Assembly (NCBI GenBank): GCA_933207985.1 | Contig: OW240914.1 | Span: 130,281,019 to 130,345,018, forward strand | Length of the DNA: 64,000 nt | Origin: Pelobates cultripes | Taxonomy: Eukaryota > Chordata > Amphibia > Anura > Pelobatidae | Reading direction: 5' to 3' | In this document: positions 1 through 12,039 of the stretch, one piece after another | How the letters are laid out: the number at the start of each line of letters is the position of its first letter | Position numbering within the stretch: the stretch's first letter is position 1 | The notes under the pieces: generated by a model | What the model saw: only the letters and a program-made list of their open reading frames with translations | Told to the model about the DNA's origin: nothing | Database searches by the model: none | Made by a program: the position numbers and the translations under genes

Positions 1-660
1 CAGAATTTGTCACTCGTGTCAAGTTACCTCAGTTCTTAGCGTAGTGTATAAGCAACATACATCATTAGATACCTCAAAAGTAAAGGGCAAATGGAACGAA
101 TTACAAAATATGCATGAAAAAGTTATTTGAGAAACCACTCCTAAGACAAACAACAGGTATTCTTACTTTATGCTGGCATTTCCACAGACAAAAAGACCTT
201 ATCTGACATATCAGCGTCTCAAAGATTTAATTACCTGGTGTGTTTTTTGTCTTTGTTTGTGCGGCTGAACTTTGTCCGAACCAGAAGCAGAGAGTATATC
301 AGTAAAAACAAGATGGCAACCACTGCACTGATCATTACAAGTTGCCTGAGGGTGGTGTTCAGAACACGTGGACATCCGGCTGGAGAGAGACTAAAGTGCC
401 AGGAAGCTGGAAGGAGGCAAGCAATGCTGAGCCTATGTTTGAAATAGAGAGAGACACATCAATTTGCTGGCAGCAATCAGGATCTGTAGTGTCAACAGGG
501 TAGACTGCTTGGCTGTTTAATCAGACACTCATAAAATAAAGTAAAAAATAAATAAATATGCCAGCATATTCCACAGTACAGCTTAATGTAGAGGTTATTG
601 GGCAACTGTAAATATTGCCTCAAAGTATCACATTTTTGATATATATAGATAGCAAAAATG
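1..660. other. Unassigned AT-rich DNA
   Basis: I see no coding signal, RNA gene or recognisable repeat here. The short open frames have unremarkable composition and no known motif. Confidence 0.5.
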
Positions 661-775
661 TGATTCTTTGTTGAACTAATATGCCCACCCAGAATCCTTT
701 GCAGTAGTAACATCACTGCAAATTTGTGATTTCTGTAGGAAAAGCAAGTCTTATGGCTTGACTGGTGTGCAGATT
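661..775 (+). repeat. Direct repeat unit, copy 1
   Basis: About 115 bp starting TGATTCTTTGTTGAACTAA and ending near GACTGGTGTGCAGAT. It recurs with scattered substitutions and one short indel at 984-1105, in the same orientation. This could be two copies of a dispersed repeat or a local segmental duplication. I do not recognise the family. Confidence 0.75.
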
Positions 776-983
776 TTTGTTTTGTTGTTGCTTCACAAGT
801 ACCTCCAAGCCTCAAAGCTAGCCAGCAACCAACCTCATGCTGGTGATTTGCATTAACAATGAAACAGCTGTCCATGAGTGGTTCACTGGCTTTGCAACTT
901 TGAAAGTTGTGTTTCAAAGCTGTTGTATACAGCAAATACAGACTCAAAGGAATCCATGTTTAAAATGGAATGAGGCAAAAATT

Positions 984-1105
984 TGATTCTTTGTTGAACT
1001 AATTTGCATATGCCCACCCAGAATCATTTGCGGTAGTAATAACACTGCAAATTTGTGATTTCTGTGGGAAAAGCAAATCTTATGACTTGACTGGTGTGCA
1101 GATGT
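984..1105 (+). repeat. Direct repeat unit, copy 2
   Basis: Second copy of the unit at 661-775. It has an extra six or seven bases (TTTGCAT) relative to copy 1 and otherwise only point differences. It runs directly into a TA/CA-rich simple repeat at 1117-1165. Confidence 0.75.
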
Positions 1106-1128
1106 GTGTTAAACATTGTAATATATAC

Positions 1129-1159
<31 letters not shown>

Positions 1160-1286
1160 ATAATAATCATCCCACATGAACACCAGTTGTTTACACAAGC
1201 ACAGGTCCCATAATAAAACGAGATAAACTAGCAGAAAGAAAAAAAAATCCCCACAGGTGAACTTGTAGAGTTATGTCTCTGTCAGA

Positions 1287-1440
1287 CAGGGACATCGCTA
1301 GGGGGAGGCCAGAGGGGGCCATGCCCCCCTCCAGTCTGTGTGTGTGTGTGCGCGCGTGTGGAGGGGGCATCAGTCTGTGTGTGTGCGTGTGTGCGTGTGT
1401 GGAGGGACCAAGTATATTGTCAAGAGGAGGCTAGTGGTGT
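1287..1440 (+). mobile_element. hAT-like left end with TG minisatellite (fragment)
   Basis: The segment opens with CAGGGACATCGCTAGGGG, matching the CAG(G/T)G...  terminus shared by the hAT-like elements elsewhere in this window. It is followed by two copies of a roughly 45-bp TG-rich unit ending in GTGTGGAGGG. I could not find a matching right end or 8-bp target duplication, so this is called from the left terminus only. Confidence 0.45.
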
Positions 1441-1471
1441 CACAACTGGAATTAGATGGACTACATAAAAA

Positions 1472-1477
<6 letters not shown>

Positions 1478-1502
<25 letters not shown>
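1478..1502. repeat. (TA)n microsatellite
   Basis: Uninterrupted alternating TA of about 25 bp. Confidence 0.9.
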
Positions 1503-1508
<6 letters not shown>

Positions 1509-2040
1509 ATGTATTCATATTTTTTCTTTAGTGTTATCCAAAGATATATTTGAATTTAGTGTTGTTCCTACAATGTTGTCTCTTAACTCACCTTGCCATG
1601 TTGGAGAACTCCAGCAAAGAGCAAAGTTAAACAAACAGGAAAAAGAGGAGTTCACCCCATAACTGCACAGGTACTTCCCATAAAAGTTTCCAACGCATTC
1701 CACCTACACACAGATAGAAGTAGTTGGTATTAACAAATTTTGTTTGTTGTACGAAGTATACAATATTGTACAGGGATGGCACTATACTACATAAGCAACA
1801 CTATAAGGGTAGGTATTTGTGGACAAACCATTTTTGCATATTTGACCAAAAATTCTGCTCATCAATTGCTAATGTAGAAGCTGCAATTTCATCCATATTT
1901 TAGAACCACTCTCTGGCTGAATGGGTCAGCTGACATGCTGAGTCAATGAATGACATTAAAATATAGATACAAATTATAAGCAATTTTGGTAAGCTGAAGT
2001 CGTGTGAGAACAGATGTAAGAACGTCTGAACTTGATGGAC
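1503..2040. other. Unassigned DNA
   Basis: No coding, RNA or repeat signal that I can support. Confidence 0.4.
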
Positions 2041-2228
2041 ACATCTTTTCGGCTTATTATTATTAATAATATTTATTATTATTATTATTATTATTATCAA
2101 CAGATTCCGTAGCGCTTTACAATATTATGAGAGGGGGGATGTAACTATAAATAGGACAATAACAAGAAAACTTATAGGAACAATAGGTTGAAGAGGACCC
2201 TACTCAAATGAGCTTACAGTCTTATGTA
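2041..2228 (-). mobile_element. L2/CR1-like LINE 3' tail (5'-truncated copy)
   Basis: The plus strand reads a (ATT)n stretch, then ACAGATTCCGTAGCGCTTTA, then about 130 bp that match the 3' ends of the larger LINE copies at 36287 and 58898. On the minus strand this is a LINE 3' terminus ending in short ATT repeats. Only the 3' UTR is present; the match stops near the AAGACTGTAAGCTCATTTGA segment, as expected of severe 5' truncation. Confidence 0.8.
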
Positions 2229-3840
2229 CCTATAAATCAGGATGTGGGTGCCCTGGGAACCTGACATTTCAGTCAAACCATTTAAAAACTGTTTGACCAA
2301 GAATATGGTGCTTAAACCGCTCCTTTATATCACCAAGAAATGGGAGGATAACTGACAATCACTCTGTATATGAAAACTATCATTAACTAGTACACAGTGA
2401 AAAAAAAATGTAAGCCACTAAACATATATTACAGTTGTATATCAAAACTGTTATTGTTTGTAAATATATACATTTTTTAACTTATTTTTTTGAAGATAAA
2501 ATTGCAACTTTTTTGGGTGGTCAAACTGTCTCCCTGTTTTGGCAATGTGCTAACTAGGTAACAACAAGCACACTGACTCCTAAAGATTAACTCCAAGCAT
2601 CTTAACAACTACAGCCTACTTTTTTTGATGTAAGGAGTACCCCTGTAATGCTAAACCATTTTCCAATTTACCTGGGTCCCCACTGGGCTCAGAGGACTCT
2701 ATTCCCGCTTCTGCAGAAGTTGATGCCCTCCACATTCATTGGCTTAGACTAGAGCATCAGCTGACTGCTCTCAGCCAATTACTTACAGTGTTTCCTAGTA
2801 AAATGCTGCACATACTAACTCGAGAAGACCACTGAAGTGGTCATGGTGGTTGGACCAACACTTCAACAATTTGTAACAGCACCGAGATTATGTATAATAG
2901 CATTAGCATGCTATAAAGTTTGCAGAGTGACCCATTCACACATAATGGTTTAGGTTTAGGAGTTCTCAGACGGATTCAGGCTTGAAATGATGTAAAAATC
3001 ATTGAAGCTGGACAGAGTGCGATGTTATAGGTCCTGAGGAAATCATCCGTTTTTCTTAAATTGCTCCAAAAACAGTTTGAAGGCAGCACCTATGGTAGAA
3101 TAACCACTACAGTTAGTGGTTATGGTACATAGTGTGCCACTTTAATTAGACTTTTCCCAGATTTAAGATTCATCATTGCACAGAGCAAGCACTGATTGTG
3201 GGCAGCTGGGACCTAACAAATTAAATATTATTTACCTGTCCCATCTATTGGGAATAGCAAAGGGGACCAACTTTAGGTCCTGTCCCAGAGGTTAAAATAC
3301 ATTTTACTAAGATGTAGCAAACTTGGGAGGTCACGAGTACATTAAATTGGTAAACTCACAAACGTTTTTTTAAAGGCAATTTAGATAAGAATTTAGCAAG
3401 ATAACTAAATTTCAAACTAAGCTGCAGTCTTAAAGATACAAAATCTATCAATAAAATAACCTTTAAAAAGCACATGTTAATTAAAGCAGGGGGAAAAGCA
3501 ACTGCCATGGTTTTGCATGAGCTAAGACAGATGATTCACAGTCTGGGCATTTTTATTTTGAATAAGGATGAGCTCCTGTATTTCCAGGCCAACCATCTAT
3601 GTTGGCATAACCAGCCAAGGAAGCCCTCCCCAGCCAAGGAAGCCAGTGTGTGTATTAAGGCCCGTGTCTCTCCAGTCTGGCAGGGTGTCTGTATTAAAGG
3701 CTGCAGCTGTCACACACAGCACAGGGGGGCACTGATCCCCCACCTTCTCTTAGAGCCCATGGCATGCACCAAAGGTGTAGTCACAGTGCCTGTCCTGTAT
3801 GATAATACACCAATAGCCAGCCTGTGGGGCTGCACCTACT
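2229..3840. other. Unassigned intergenic DNA
   Basis: No gene, RNA or recognisable repeat. The 128-aa plus-strand open frame at 3474-3860 has no motif and runs into the palindromic segment at 3845, so I do not call it coding. Confidence 0.4.
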
Positions 3841-3844
3841 GTGG

Positions 3845-3905
3845 ACTACGTCTCCCATGATGCTCAGCCAGGAATGCAGCCCAATGATTGCTAGAGCATG
3901 ATGGG
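3845..3905. promoter_or_regulatory. Inverted ZNF143/THAP11-like motif pair, probably MITE-derived
   Basis: ACTACGTCTCCCATGATGCT at 3845-3864 resembles the ZNF143/THAP11 (SBS) consensus ACTACAATTCCCAGAATGC. An inverted partner, AGCATGATGGG, lies at 3895-3905. The same inverted arrangement is present in the small hAT MITE at 14457-14592, so this pair may be an old remnant of that family lying next to a CpG island. Any regulatory role is inference. Confidence 0.4.
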
Positions 3906-4206
3906 AAGGGCAGCCCAGGGCAGCTGCCGCGGCGGGGCCGGCCATGGAGAGCGGGTCTCAGGGCAGGGCTGGCAGACACGGTGCATGGAGGATCTCACTT
4001 ACCTGGGACCCGGCTCCCTGGCACTCAGCACCGGGTGAAGGACACGTCAACGGGGGAGGAGCTGCCTGGACCCGTCCCCTCTGTCAAAGGCCCCGGTAAC
4101 CAGGCGGCCTTAGCAACCGCACACCTGTCCCGGTATCGCGAGAGCCCGCTGCGCTGGAGCGGCGCAAATGACGTGAGACCTAGGGTGTGCGCGGGCGGCC
4201 ATGTTT
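3906..4206 (-). promoter_or_regulatory. CpG-island promoter with candidate first exon on the minus strand
   Basis: About 300 bp with more than twenty CpGs in an otherwise CpG-poor window. Motifs: GGCGGCCATGTTT at 4194-4206 (YY1-like on the minus strand), TGACGTGA at 4169-4176 (CRE-like) and TATCGCGAGA at 4134-4143 (one mismatch from TCTCGCGAGA). On the minus strand a strong 5' splice site CAG|GTAAGTGAG falls at 4003/4002. A first exon from about 4200 to 4003, transcribed leftwards, would fit. The minus-strand ATG inside the YY1-like motif opens only a short frame, so the exon is probably 5' UTR. No downstream exon was recognised. These motifs are typical of vertebrate housekeeping promoters; the gene is unidentified. 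Confidence 0.5.
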
Positions 4207-4359
4207 GATTTGGGAAAACTGCTCATTCTGTCAGCAGTGGAAACATTGCAGAATAAGAAAGGGTTGGCAACTCAACAGCAAGGAAGAGAGGCATCAAAGA
4301 TCTAAATGTGCGGCTCATATTTTTGCACATTTTTAATGCATAAGCCTGTTTATGAATAC

Positions 4360-4484
4360 ATTAGGGTTGTTTCCAGGTTAGAGTAGTCCCTTTCAAGGGA
4401 CAAAATAATCACCCAAACTAGTTTAGATTAATGAAGAAGGTTTTGTGTATAGATCATGCCTCTGAAGTCTCACTGCTTAATCCC
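4360..4484 (+). repeat. Dispersed repeat fragment next to MITE
   Basis: Contains GTGTATAGATCATGCCTCTG and TCTCACTGCTTAATCCC, a sequence type I associate with abundant frog repeats. It directly abuts the TTAA-flanked MITE starting at 4485, which may have inserted into it. Family not named. Confidence 0.4.
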
Positions 4485-4979
4485 TTAAAGGGACTCTCCA
4501 GTGCCAGGAAAACAATCCGTTTTCCTGGCACTGCAGGCCCCCTCTTCCTCCCACCACCCATCCCCGGTTGCCAAAGGGGTGAAAACCCCTTCAGTAACTT
4601 ACCGGAGACCCCCGCCGCTCCTCCCCTCCTCCCCATCAGCCGGCTGGGGAAACTGATCCGCGCATGCGCATTAGAGCTCTCCATAAGAAAGCATTGAAAA
4701 TTCTTTAATATGGGGAATTGAGCGACGCTGGAGGTCCTCACACAGCATGAGGACGTCCAGCGATGCTCTAGCACAGAAAACCTGTGCTATGAAGCAGGAA
4801 GTGCCCTCTCGTGGCTGTCTAGTAGACAGCCACTAGAGGAGGAGTTAACCCTGCAAGGTAAATATTGCAGTTTATGAAAACTGCAATAATTACAGTTGCA
4901 GGGTTAAGAGTAGTGGGAGTTGGCACCCAGACCACTCCAATGGGCAGAAGTGGTCTGGGTGCCTGGAGTGTCCCTTTAA
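4485..4979. mobile_element. TTAA-flanked MITE, copy A
   Basis: Terminal inverted repeats TTAAAGGGACTCTCCAG and CTGGAGTGTCCCTTTAA differ at one position and include flanking TTAA. Subterminal hairpins are visible: AGTGCCAGGAAAAC...GTTTTCCTGGCACT near the left end and CACCCAGACCAC...GTGGTCTGGGTG near the right, plus TATTGCAGTTT...AAACTGCAATA inside. No transposase. TTAA targets are typical of piggyBac elements; the superfamily assignment is inference. Related full copies lie at 19241-19520 and 47516-47902. Confidence 0.75.
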
Positions 4980-5267
4980 GGACACAGCTTCAGAAGCTGC
5001 TGTTTGTGTTCAATCGCAATTTGCATCTCTTCTCCTTTATTGCAACAACACATAGTATATACCGTTTTTTTACAGGACAAAAAGGGCTTTAATTCAATGT
5101 CATAGATACATATATAAATTCTTATTTATTATAAAGGAAAATGGCAAAAAAATGGGTGGAAAGAAACCCCAAAAACATATTTTTCACAGTTTTGGGAATA
5201 ATAAAGTGTGCATAATATGTCCGACTTAGAAAAAGTAATTAAAAAGAAATTAATTTAGGTGTCTTGA
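4980..5267. other. Unassigned DNA
   Basis: AT-rich, no supported feature. Confidence 0.4.
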
Positions 5268-7642
5268 TTTAACCCCTTAATGCCGTTAGGGCGTACTATG
5301 CCGCCCCACATCTAGTGAGCCTAAACGATCGTTAGCTCCCCGGCCGCAATGTACTTACCTAGACCGACGATCCCGGTCCGGGGGACTGCCTCTCGAGACA
5401 GGCAGTCCCCCTGCTTCCTTTCCGGCCCTACAGGGCCCTGTGATCACGACGGACGTCACAGATCACATGGCAGCAAAGCAGTCTATGAGACTGCCTGCAG
5501 GTGGGCTGCCTGAGTGTTCAGGCAGTCCCCCTAGTGCCTAAAAAGTAAAATAAAGTTAAAATCACACACTCACACAGTATGTATTATACTTGTATAATAT
5601 ATTATAAGTTAAGTAAAACACCTCATTAGCATATTATACATATATAATTTAATAATTAGTGTATTTTGGTATTAATCTATATATTAATACCAAAATACAC
5701 TTAGAATTACGTTATATATTTATTATATATGTATATATTATACATATATTACAAAATATACATAAAATAAAAAATGTAATGTCATAAGCGTATCTTGATA
5801 TATATTATATATCTCAAAATACACTTAGAATTATATATATATAATATATGTGTCTATGTATGTACAAGTATGTGTGTGTACATGTATATTTATTTATTTA
5901 TAAAAAATTTTACCAGCATGGATAGATTCATTGAGATTTCTCTCGTTTTCAAGAATGTCCTGGGTCCACAAAACATTGCATTGTTACAATAGGATACGAA
6001 ATTACAAACAATACAATATACAAACAATATATATATATATATACATACATACACACATATATAAATTTAACATATAACAGGTGATAAATATATTCAACCA
6101 TAACAGGTGCATTATGTGCTGAAGTATATTACCATAGATCTCTTAAAAGATTTAAGATTGAATGAAGATTTGACTGTGTCCCTGAGGTTATTCCATAATT
6201 GCGGTACTTTGTAGGAAAAGGAGGATCGAGCCACTTTATTTTCGTATTGCAGTATGCTAAATATCGTGCTAGTACTGGATCGGAGGTTATAGGAGGTGGG
6301 AACAGCCGAGGAGAGCATTCTACTCAGGTAGGGTGGGAGCTTCCCAGAAAAGCTCTTATGCACAAGGCTGGAAAGATGAAGAGTGCGTCGGGATTCCAGC
6401 GATAGCCAGTTTAGCTCTTTTAACATGTCACAGTGGTGGGTAAAGTAATTACATTCTAGTACAAAGCAGCAGAACGAATTATATAACGTATTAAGTTTAT
6501 TAAGGTGGGTTTGCGTTGCGGGTGCATTCACTACATTCCAATAATCAATGACCAGCATTAGCATTTGTTGCACTATCTGTTTCCATACTGTAGGGCTTAG
6601 GCAGGATTTGTTTCTGTACAGGGCACCTAGTTTTGGGTAAAATTTTAAAGAGATTTTTTTAATGTGAAGGCCAAAGGGTAGATTGGGGTCTAGCAACTTA
6701 CCTAGATATTTAAAAGAGCAGACTGCTGTCAGTGTGCTATTTGAATTTGTTCTTATACATAGTTGTTGATTTTGTAGTTTACATAATTTAGGTACAGTTC
6801 CAAAAATCATTGTAACGATTTCATTAGTGTTTAGGAAGAGTTTGTTATTCGCTATCCACTCTTCTACCTCTGTGAATTGGTTTTGGAGCACAGCCTCAAG
6901 CATTGGGTTTACAGATTGGGTTTACTAGCATAGATTACTGTGTCATTTGCATACATGTGTACAGTTGAGGATTTGCAGACGTTAGGCAGATCATTTATAA
7001 ATAATGTAAGAGGGCAGTCAAAGCTGAGAGATTTGGACGAAAGCCTGATTGATCAGGGGTCAGATAATTTGATTGTTGATAATATTCACGTGGTTGCGTG
7101 CGGATGCATTTTTCAGAGAATTTTGACTATGTATATATTTATATACTATATTTACATAATTAATTCATTTTATTATTTATAATTCAAGGGACCTGCCTGA
7201 CAACCCAGGCAGAAAGCCCATTAATTTACAAGCCCTATATTTAACCCTGTAACGTTCCATAACACCATAAAACCTGTACATGTGGGGTACTGTTGTACTC
7301 GTGAGACATTACTGAATACAAATATGTGTAATTTATTGCAGTAAAAACTAACAGTATTATGATATTAACAGTTAAAATGCCATGCAGAACTTAACAAAAT
7401 TACTTAATTTCTCAAAGTTAAAATTTTTTTATTCATATTAAATTATGTTTCATATATAAATATTCAATATCAAATGAAAGCCCTGTTTCTCCTGAACAAA
7501 ATGATCTATAATATGCGTGAGTGTACTTAACATGAAGGCTATGAATTATGGTTTAACAGACATAGAGCAAATTCCAGGTTTTTTTGTTTTGTTTTGTTTT
7601 GATCAGAACGTGTACAACTGACTCCGTACTTCAGGGGTTAAA
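5268..7642. mobile_element. AT-rich DNA-transposon-like repeat hosting a LINE
   Basis: The left part begins TTTAACCCCTTAATGCCGTT and holds a GC-rich segment (5330-5530) with repeated GGCAGTCCCCCT motifs, then a long AT-rich stretch. The right part (about 7180-7642) ends GTACTTCAGGGGTTAAA, giving a short inverted terminus TTTAACCCCT. The LINE at 5885-7125 interrupts it within the AT-rich section. I recognise both halves as a frog-type interspersed repeat from general familiarity, but I cannot name the family. No transposase is visible and no target duplication was found, so the outer boundaries are tentative. Confidence 0.5.
5885..7125 (-). pseudogene. Rex1/CR1-like LINE reverse transcriptase remnant
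   Basis: On the minus strand an open frame at 6903-6112 encodes the part of a Jockey-superclade RT downstream of the catalytic motif, with FKYLGKLLDP and the late PQLWNNLRD...FKRSM tail typical of Rex1/CR1 elements. Upstream, after a frameshift, the reading continues through LFINDLPN and a mutated catalytic box YAND (usual YADD). Further upstream, TPDQSGFRP, an earlier RT motif, is joined almost directly to the LFINDLP region near 7020, so the block between them is deleted. The frameshift coincides with a 13-bp tandem duplication at 6902-6927. The 3' tail runs to about 5885, ending in TATTTA-type repeats. The copy is dead: internal deletion, frameshift and altered catalytic residue. Confidence 0.8.
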
Positions 7643-9320
7643 GAGTACATAATATGTGTAGGATTTCAGTTTATTTTGAAAGTTACAGGTCACAAAATAT
7701 AAGGACTAAAATAAAATTTCAATGTGAAACAATTTTAGAAGTTGGATTGCTTGTCTTGTAAGTTTAGTAGCCATCAGAAAAAAAAACTAAATTGCTACAC
7801 AAAAGTATATATTTATATAAAGTAGACAACACAGGCTATTTACCAGCGGTTATTTTGACACTTTTTACCTAGCCATTTTATCGCCCATCTAATATTGAAG
7901 AAGGTGATCTGGAAAGCGGGAAACCTAACCTGCAACGAATGCTGCTGAAGCGCTCTCTGTAGGATGTGCTTCCCAAGGACAGTACCTTGATGTCCCTGGA
8001 TGCACCATACCGGGACAGTGAAATAGGACCCTGAAATCGAGATTGTCCTGCTGAAATCAGGACTGATGGGAGGCCTACAAACATTTTAATATGTAGGCAT
8101 GCATCCATTATCATGCACCTCATTGATTGCAATACAAACTACTCAGGGCAACTGGAACACAAGTCAGTATTGCTGCATCCAATTCAGCTAGCAGGTATGG
8201 GATGATCCATGAAGGGCATACTACTCACCGGGGTGGAGATATAAAAACCTGGCAGTTGGCTAAACTGTAAATGTAAAACCTCCAATAAAATGGTCAAATT
8301 ATTTTGCACTTCTGTTTTAATATTTTCCAAATATTGATAGTGATTGCCCCTTTTCATGATTAAAGGGAACGGTCACTTCCCAGGATTTTTACTGTTATGT
8401 TTACTTATCCCTATTTTTAACACATATGCATTTATGAGGTATAAAAAAATAAAAAAAATAAAGTTAAATGCAGAAATCCATACCTATTTAAAGAGGCTCC
8501 TCTATTTTTGCGCTTTATTTGTCCGCCATTGATATAAGCTCTGTCTTATACCAGACAGTCAGCATACAGAGAATAGTAGACATTTAATCATTTCTCTTGG
8601 TTTGCAAGATTTGCCTTGTCTGAACTAGATTATGACATAATTTGCAAACATTTTTAATATCAATACAAAAGAAAAGAGAGCATCTCTTGAACAAAGTCTA
8701 ACACATAACATGGTGATTTTCAGTGTTGTATTCAATGGTGTAAATTCATTAGAATTAAAAAGAAATCATTTAAATTGTAAGCTTAATGAAGCAAGGTCCT
8801 CGTCACTTTTTACTCCACCATCCCAAATTTGTAATGTGACTATTTTGCCCAATGTTAGGCAATAAAACCAATTATGATGTTTGTATACCATCCATAAGTA
8901 AATGCATAAGATGGGTTGTGAGCCAACCTTGGAATGCCATTTTAAAAGTGCCAGAAAGTGAATATTTATTGTCTCTCTTCTGCAACCCATCAGTGCACAG
9001 CAGGGGCCATGTCCAGTATGTGTTGTGTCTTTGACCCCTCCTGGCAATAAAGAAGATAATGACTTATTAATTAGTGCACTCACGGTACCCTCTGGCAACT
9101 CTGTCACCTCCAGTTACAGCACAAACATCTCGGTGTTAAGAAATAAACTTTCCCTGCTGGCTGGTGATGGATAAACCAGACCGAGTTCTCCAAATGGTCC
9201 TAATGCAGCGTACGTGCTCAACGGTTTTTAACACAATGTTTTGTAATAGTATGCAAAAACATCATAGGAATATGTGTATTTATCAACAAATTATTCATGA
9301 TTATTTACAGTATTTATAGA
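7643..9320. other. Unassigned intergenic DNA
   Basis: I see no supported gene. A 113-aa minus-strand open frame at 8766-9107 has no recognisable domain. Segment 7880-8130 has a composition suggestive of an old repeat (GGACAGT, CTGAAATC motifs), but I cannot assign it. Confidence 0.4.
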
Positions 9321-9324
9321 GCCT

Positions 9325-9395
9325 AAAGGGACACTCCAATCACCATAACAACTTATACTTATTGCATAAGTAATGGTGAAAGAAAACACTTAAAA
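9325..9395. repeat. Fragment of the TTAA MITE family
   Basis: CTAAAGGGACACTCCAATCA resembles the left end of the TTAA MITEs, followed by a degenerate hairpin (CCATAACAACTTATAC...GTAAT). Only one end is present. Confidence 0.45.
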
Positions 9396-10854
9396 TTGCA
9401 CACATTTTCAAAAATCTCTGTAGCTATAAGCCAGTGATTTTATTGTTTGATGTTAGAGAAATAAATTGTACCTTCTCCTATGTCAATTAAAAAATGTGCA
9501 CTGTGTGAATCTTCCTTGGCGTCCTTCCAAGCAGACTGTTTTACAATACGTGGTCATCTTAGTTAACAAGTCACGATAGACGTTCTGTTTTTTTTGTTTT
9601 TTCCCCCAGTCAGATAAATGAAACCCACTCCCCGCATTCTGTTCTATCCTGAACACTGGGACACACTGTTTCATCTTGTATAAAGGACACACGGGGACCT
9701 TTTTCTTTTTCAAAATGTTTTATTACAAAAAAAATGTCTTGCAGTATCTGGAAAGAGAGACTATATGAGGTTATAATCTAGTTTAGGTAGCAAAACGCAC
9801 TGCTCGTACAGTAGATCCCAATGGAGATGCTGGTCCAGAGATGGTAGAGTCATTAATGAGTGTGGGTGGTCTTCTTTTTCTTACCCCATGTAGCTCTGAA
9901 GACCTCCTCTCAGAAATGGAAGCACTATGATTAATTGCTTTCTAATTGGCGATAAATAAGGCTGTTAATTCATTAACTACCAGACTTCTTATTTGATAAC
10001 ACCAAGCAATTGGTCTGGAATATGGATGCAGTTTAAAAGCATTGGTCTATGAAATAAATATCACATGGTACACTGAGAAATGTTATAACACTTAAAAATA
10101 TGCAGAAATACCTTGAATGCATCTTATTGCAACTTGACATTTCACATTTCAAAGAAAGTGAGTCATTTGAGGATTGCAGAGAGAAATAAAACACCTCGTT
10201 TGTGCACATAATGTGAGATACTTGGCTTGTTGTTTTCAGCCAGCATACAGCTAGAATTCAGTTATCTTACATGCGACCTAGTTTCAGTTATATTGCTTGT
10301 GAATGTATGGGGGGATACATTGCGACTGTGTGCATCAATGAAGATACCAACAAATTGATTAGCATGGCAACATATTCTTTCTCTGTACTAAAAATACCAC
10401 TTCATCCTGCTCTTTACCTGATTGCTAATAGAATATATAGTCACACGATTTCCTCAGTTCCTGTGATTCTTACACAACCTCCAATACTACATTTTTGTTG
10501 TTCTTCCTTTAAATTTTTTTTTTTTTTTTTGGTGGTTTGGGTGGCAGAGTAGATTTATATCTGATATTCCTCTTCCTATTTTGTTAACAAAAGATTTTTT
10601 GTGAAATAAATGTTTTAACTACACCCCAGTTTCTGTGTGGATTTACATGAAAAAAACCTGACAGCAATGGCCCAGGCCTTGACTAGTGCAGACAAACTTG
10701 ATTGCTCCTTTGTACAACAGCTTTGTTGGAAATATTTTTATATCTCGGTTTCCCACCAAATGACGAAGATTCCTGCATGCCTCAATAGACCCCAGAAATT
10801 CACTCACACAAAACATAGGGGAAAAAAAATATGAATTTTGTTCATTTGTATCAG
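9396..10854. other. Unassigned intergenic DNA
   Basis: No gene or RNA recognised. A poly-T run lies at about 10511-10530. The short open frames lack any motif. Confidence 0.4.
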
Positions 10855-11115
10855 TGTGCTTGTATCTGTGTGACAATGTGTATTTGCCTGAGAGTGTGGC
10901 ACTGTATGTCTTGGAATGTGCATGTCATGCCGTGTGAATCTTTGTATGTGTGGCAATGTGTATTTGTGTGTGTTTGGTAATATCTCTGTATCTGGGAATA
11001 TGTATTTGAGAGCATGTATCACTGTGTGTAGAAGAACATATCTGCGTGTGTTTGTCTAGGAATGTGTATGCATCAGTGAGTTTGTGTCTGTGTGCATATT
11101 TGTTAATGCGTGCCA
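10855..11115. repeat. Degenerate TG-rich minisatellite
   Basis: Loose repetition of units such as GTGGCAATGTGTATTTG and TGTGTCTGTGTG over about 260 bp, strongly strand-asymmetric (T and G on the plus strand). Confidence 0.7.
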
Positions 11116-12030
11116 GAGTTGGGGCCAATAAAATGGTTTGTTAAGGGTCCTCATGATTTCTGATAGCAGACCTGTCACAGTGCACTTCCACCTAATGCCC
11201 TACAAGCATAGCTTGTTTCTTTGGGATCTAAGACGTCCATCAAACTTTCAATTGTGAGTAATCCATGAATACTCCAGCTGTGTGATCAGGTCTTTCACTT
11301 TACTATCTAAATTCGAGGTGCATATCCTCAGGCCTGTTTGCCATTGTATTGTTTCCTATTTCATTTCCCTGGACCCTAAAGATTTTTGACAGCAGGCTGT
11401 AGATGGCCAACTATTATAAAAGAAAGATCAGTAGTTAAGTTCTACAGTCTCCATCAAGATACTTACAGGGAGGAAACCCCAGATGACTGTCAGAATGGGG
11501 TACTGGAGAACAGAACTTTGCTGCACATCCCTGTAATACATAGCATGGTGAGATCATATTGAATACCTGACTATGTAGCATGTATTTTTTCCAGCTAAAT
11601 TGAAATCCTAGAGAGCAGCACACTGTTCATGGGCAGAGAGGAAGGTATATGACATGATATATCCCAATCTTACTGTCATTAAGTTTTCACTTGAGCGGTC
11701 TTGCTAAAGACAGGACTGTTGGCAATGTATAACAGAGTGATTTTCGTTTATTCAGCTCAGGCATTTTCTAATCAGAGCGGTACACTTGTAGGGAGTGTAG
11801 CCATAGAGGAGGCATGTTGTATCATATCCAATGACAAACACATCCCCCCAAAGTAAGCATGTTAGTTCAATGCTCTTCCAGGAGAGCCCACGGACAAAGC
11901 TCTGCTAAGGAGCTCTGGCATGGGAAAAGGGCCTTGTGTAATGCGCAGTGCTGTGTTTGCTTGTGACTTTTCTCTAGTGTCTAACTGAAATACCAGAGGA
12001 CAAAGAGTACAGTGCATGCGTTTGGTAGGT
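11116..12030. other. Unassigned intergenic DNA
   Basis: No supported feature. The minus-strand open frames covering the edges are low-complexity shadows of adjacent TG repeats. Confidence 0.4.
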
Positions 12031-12039
12031 AATTGTGGT

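Noticed and set aside
3474..3860. 128-aa plus-strand frame upstream of the CpG island
   Set aside because: No motif, ends in the palindromic ZNF143-like segment, and lacks exon features.
8766..9107. 113-aa minus-strand frame as a host exon
   Set aside because: No recognisable domain, no convincing splice sites, and a repeat-like 3' part.
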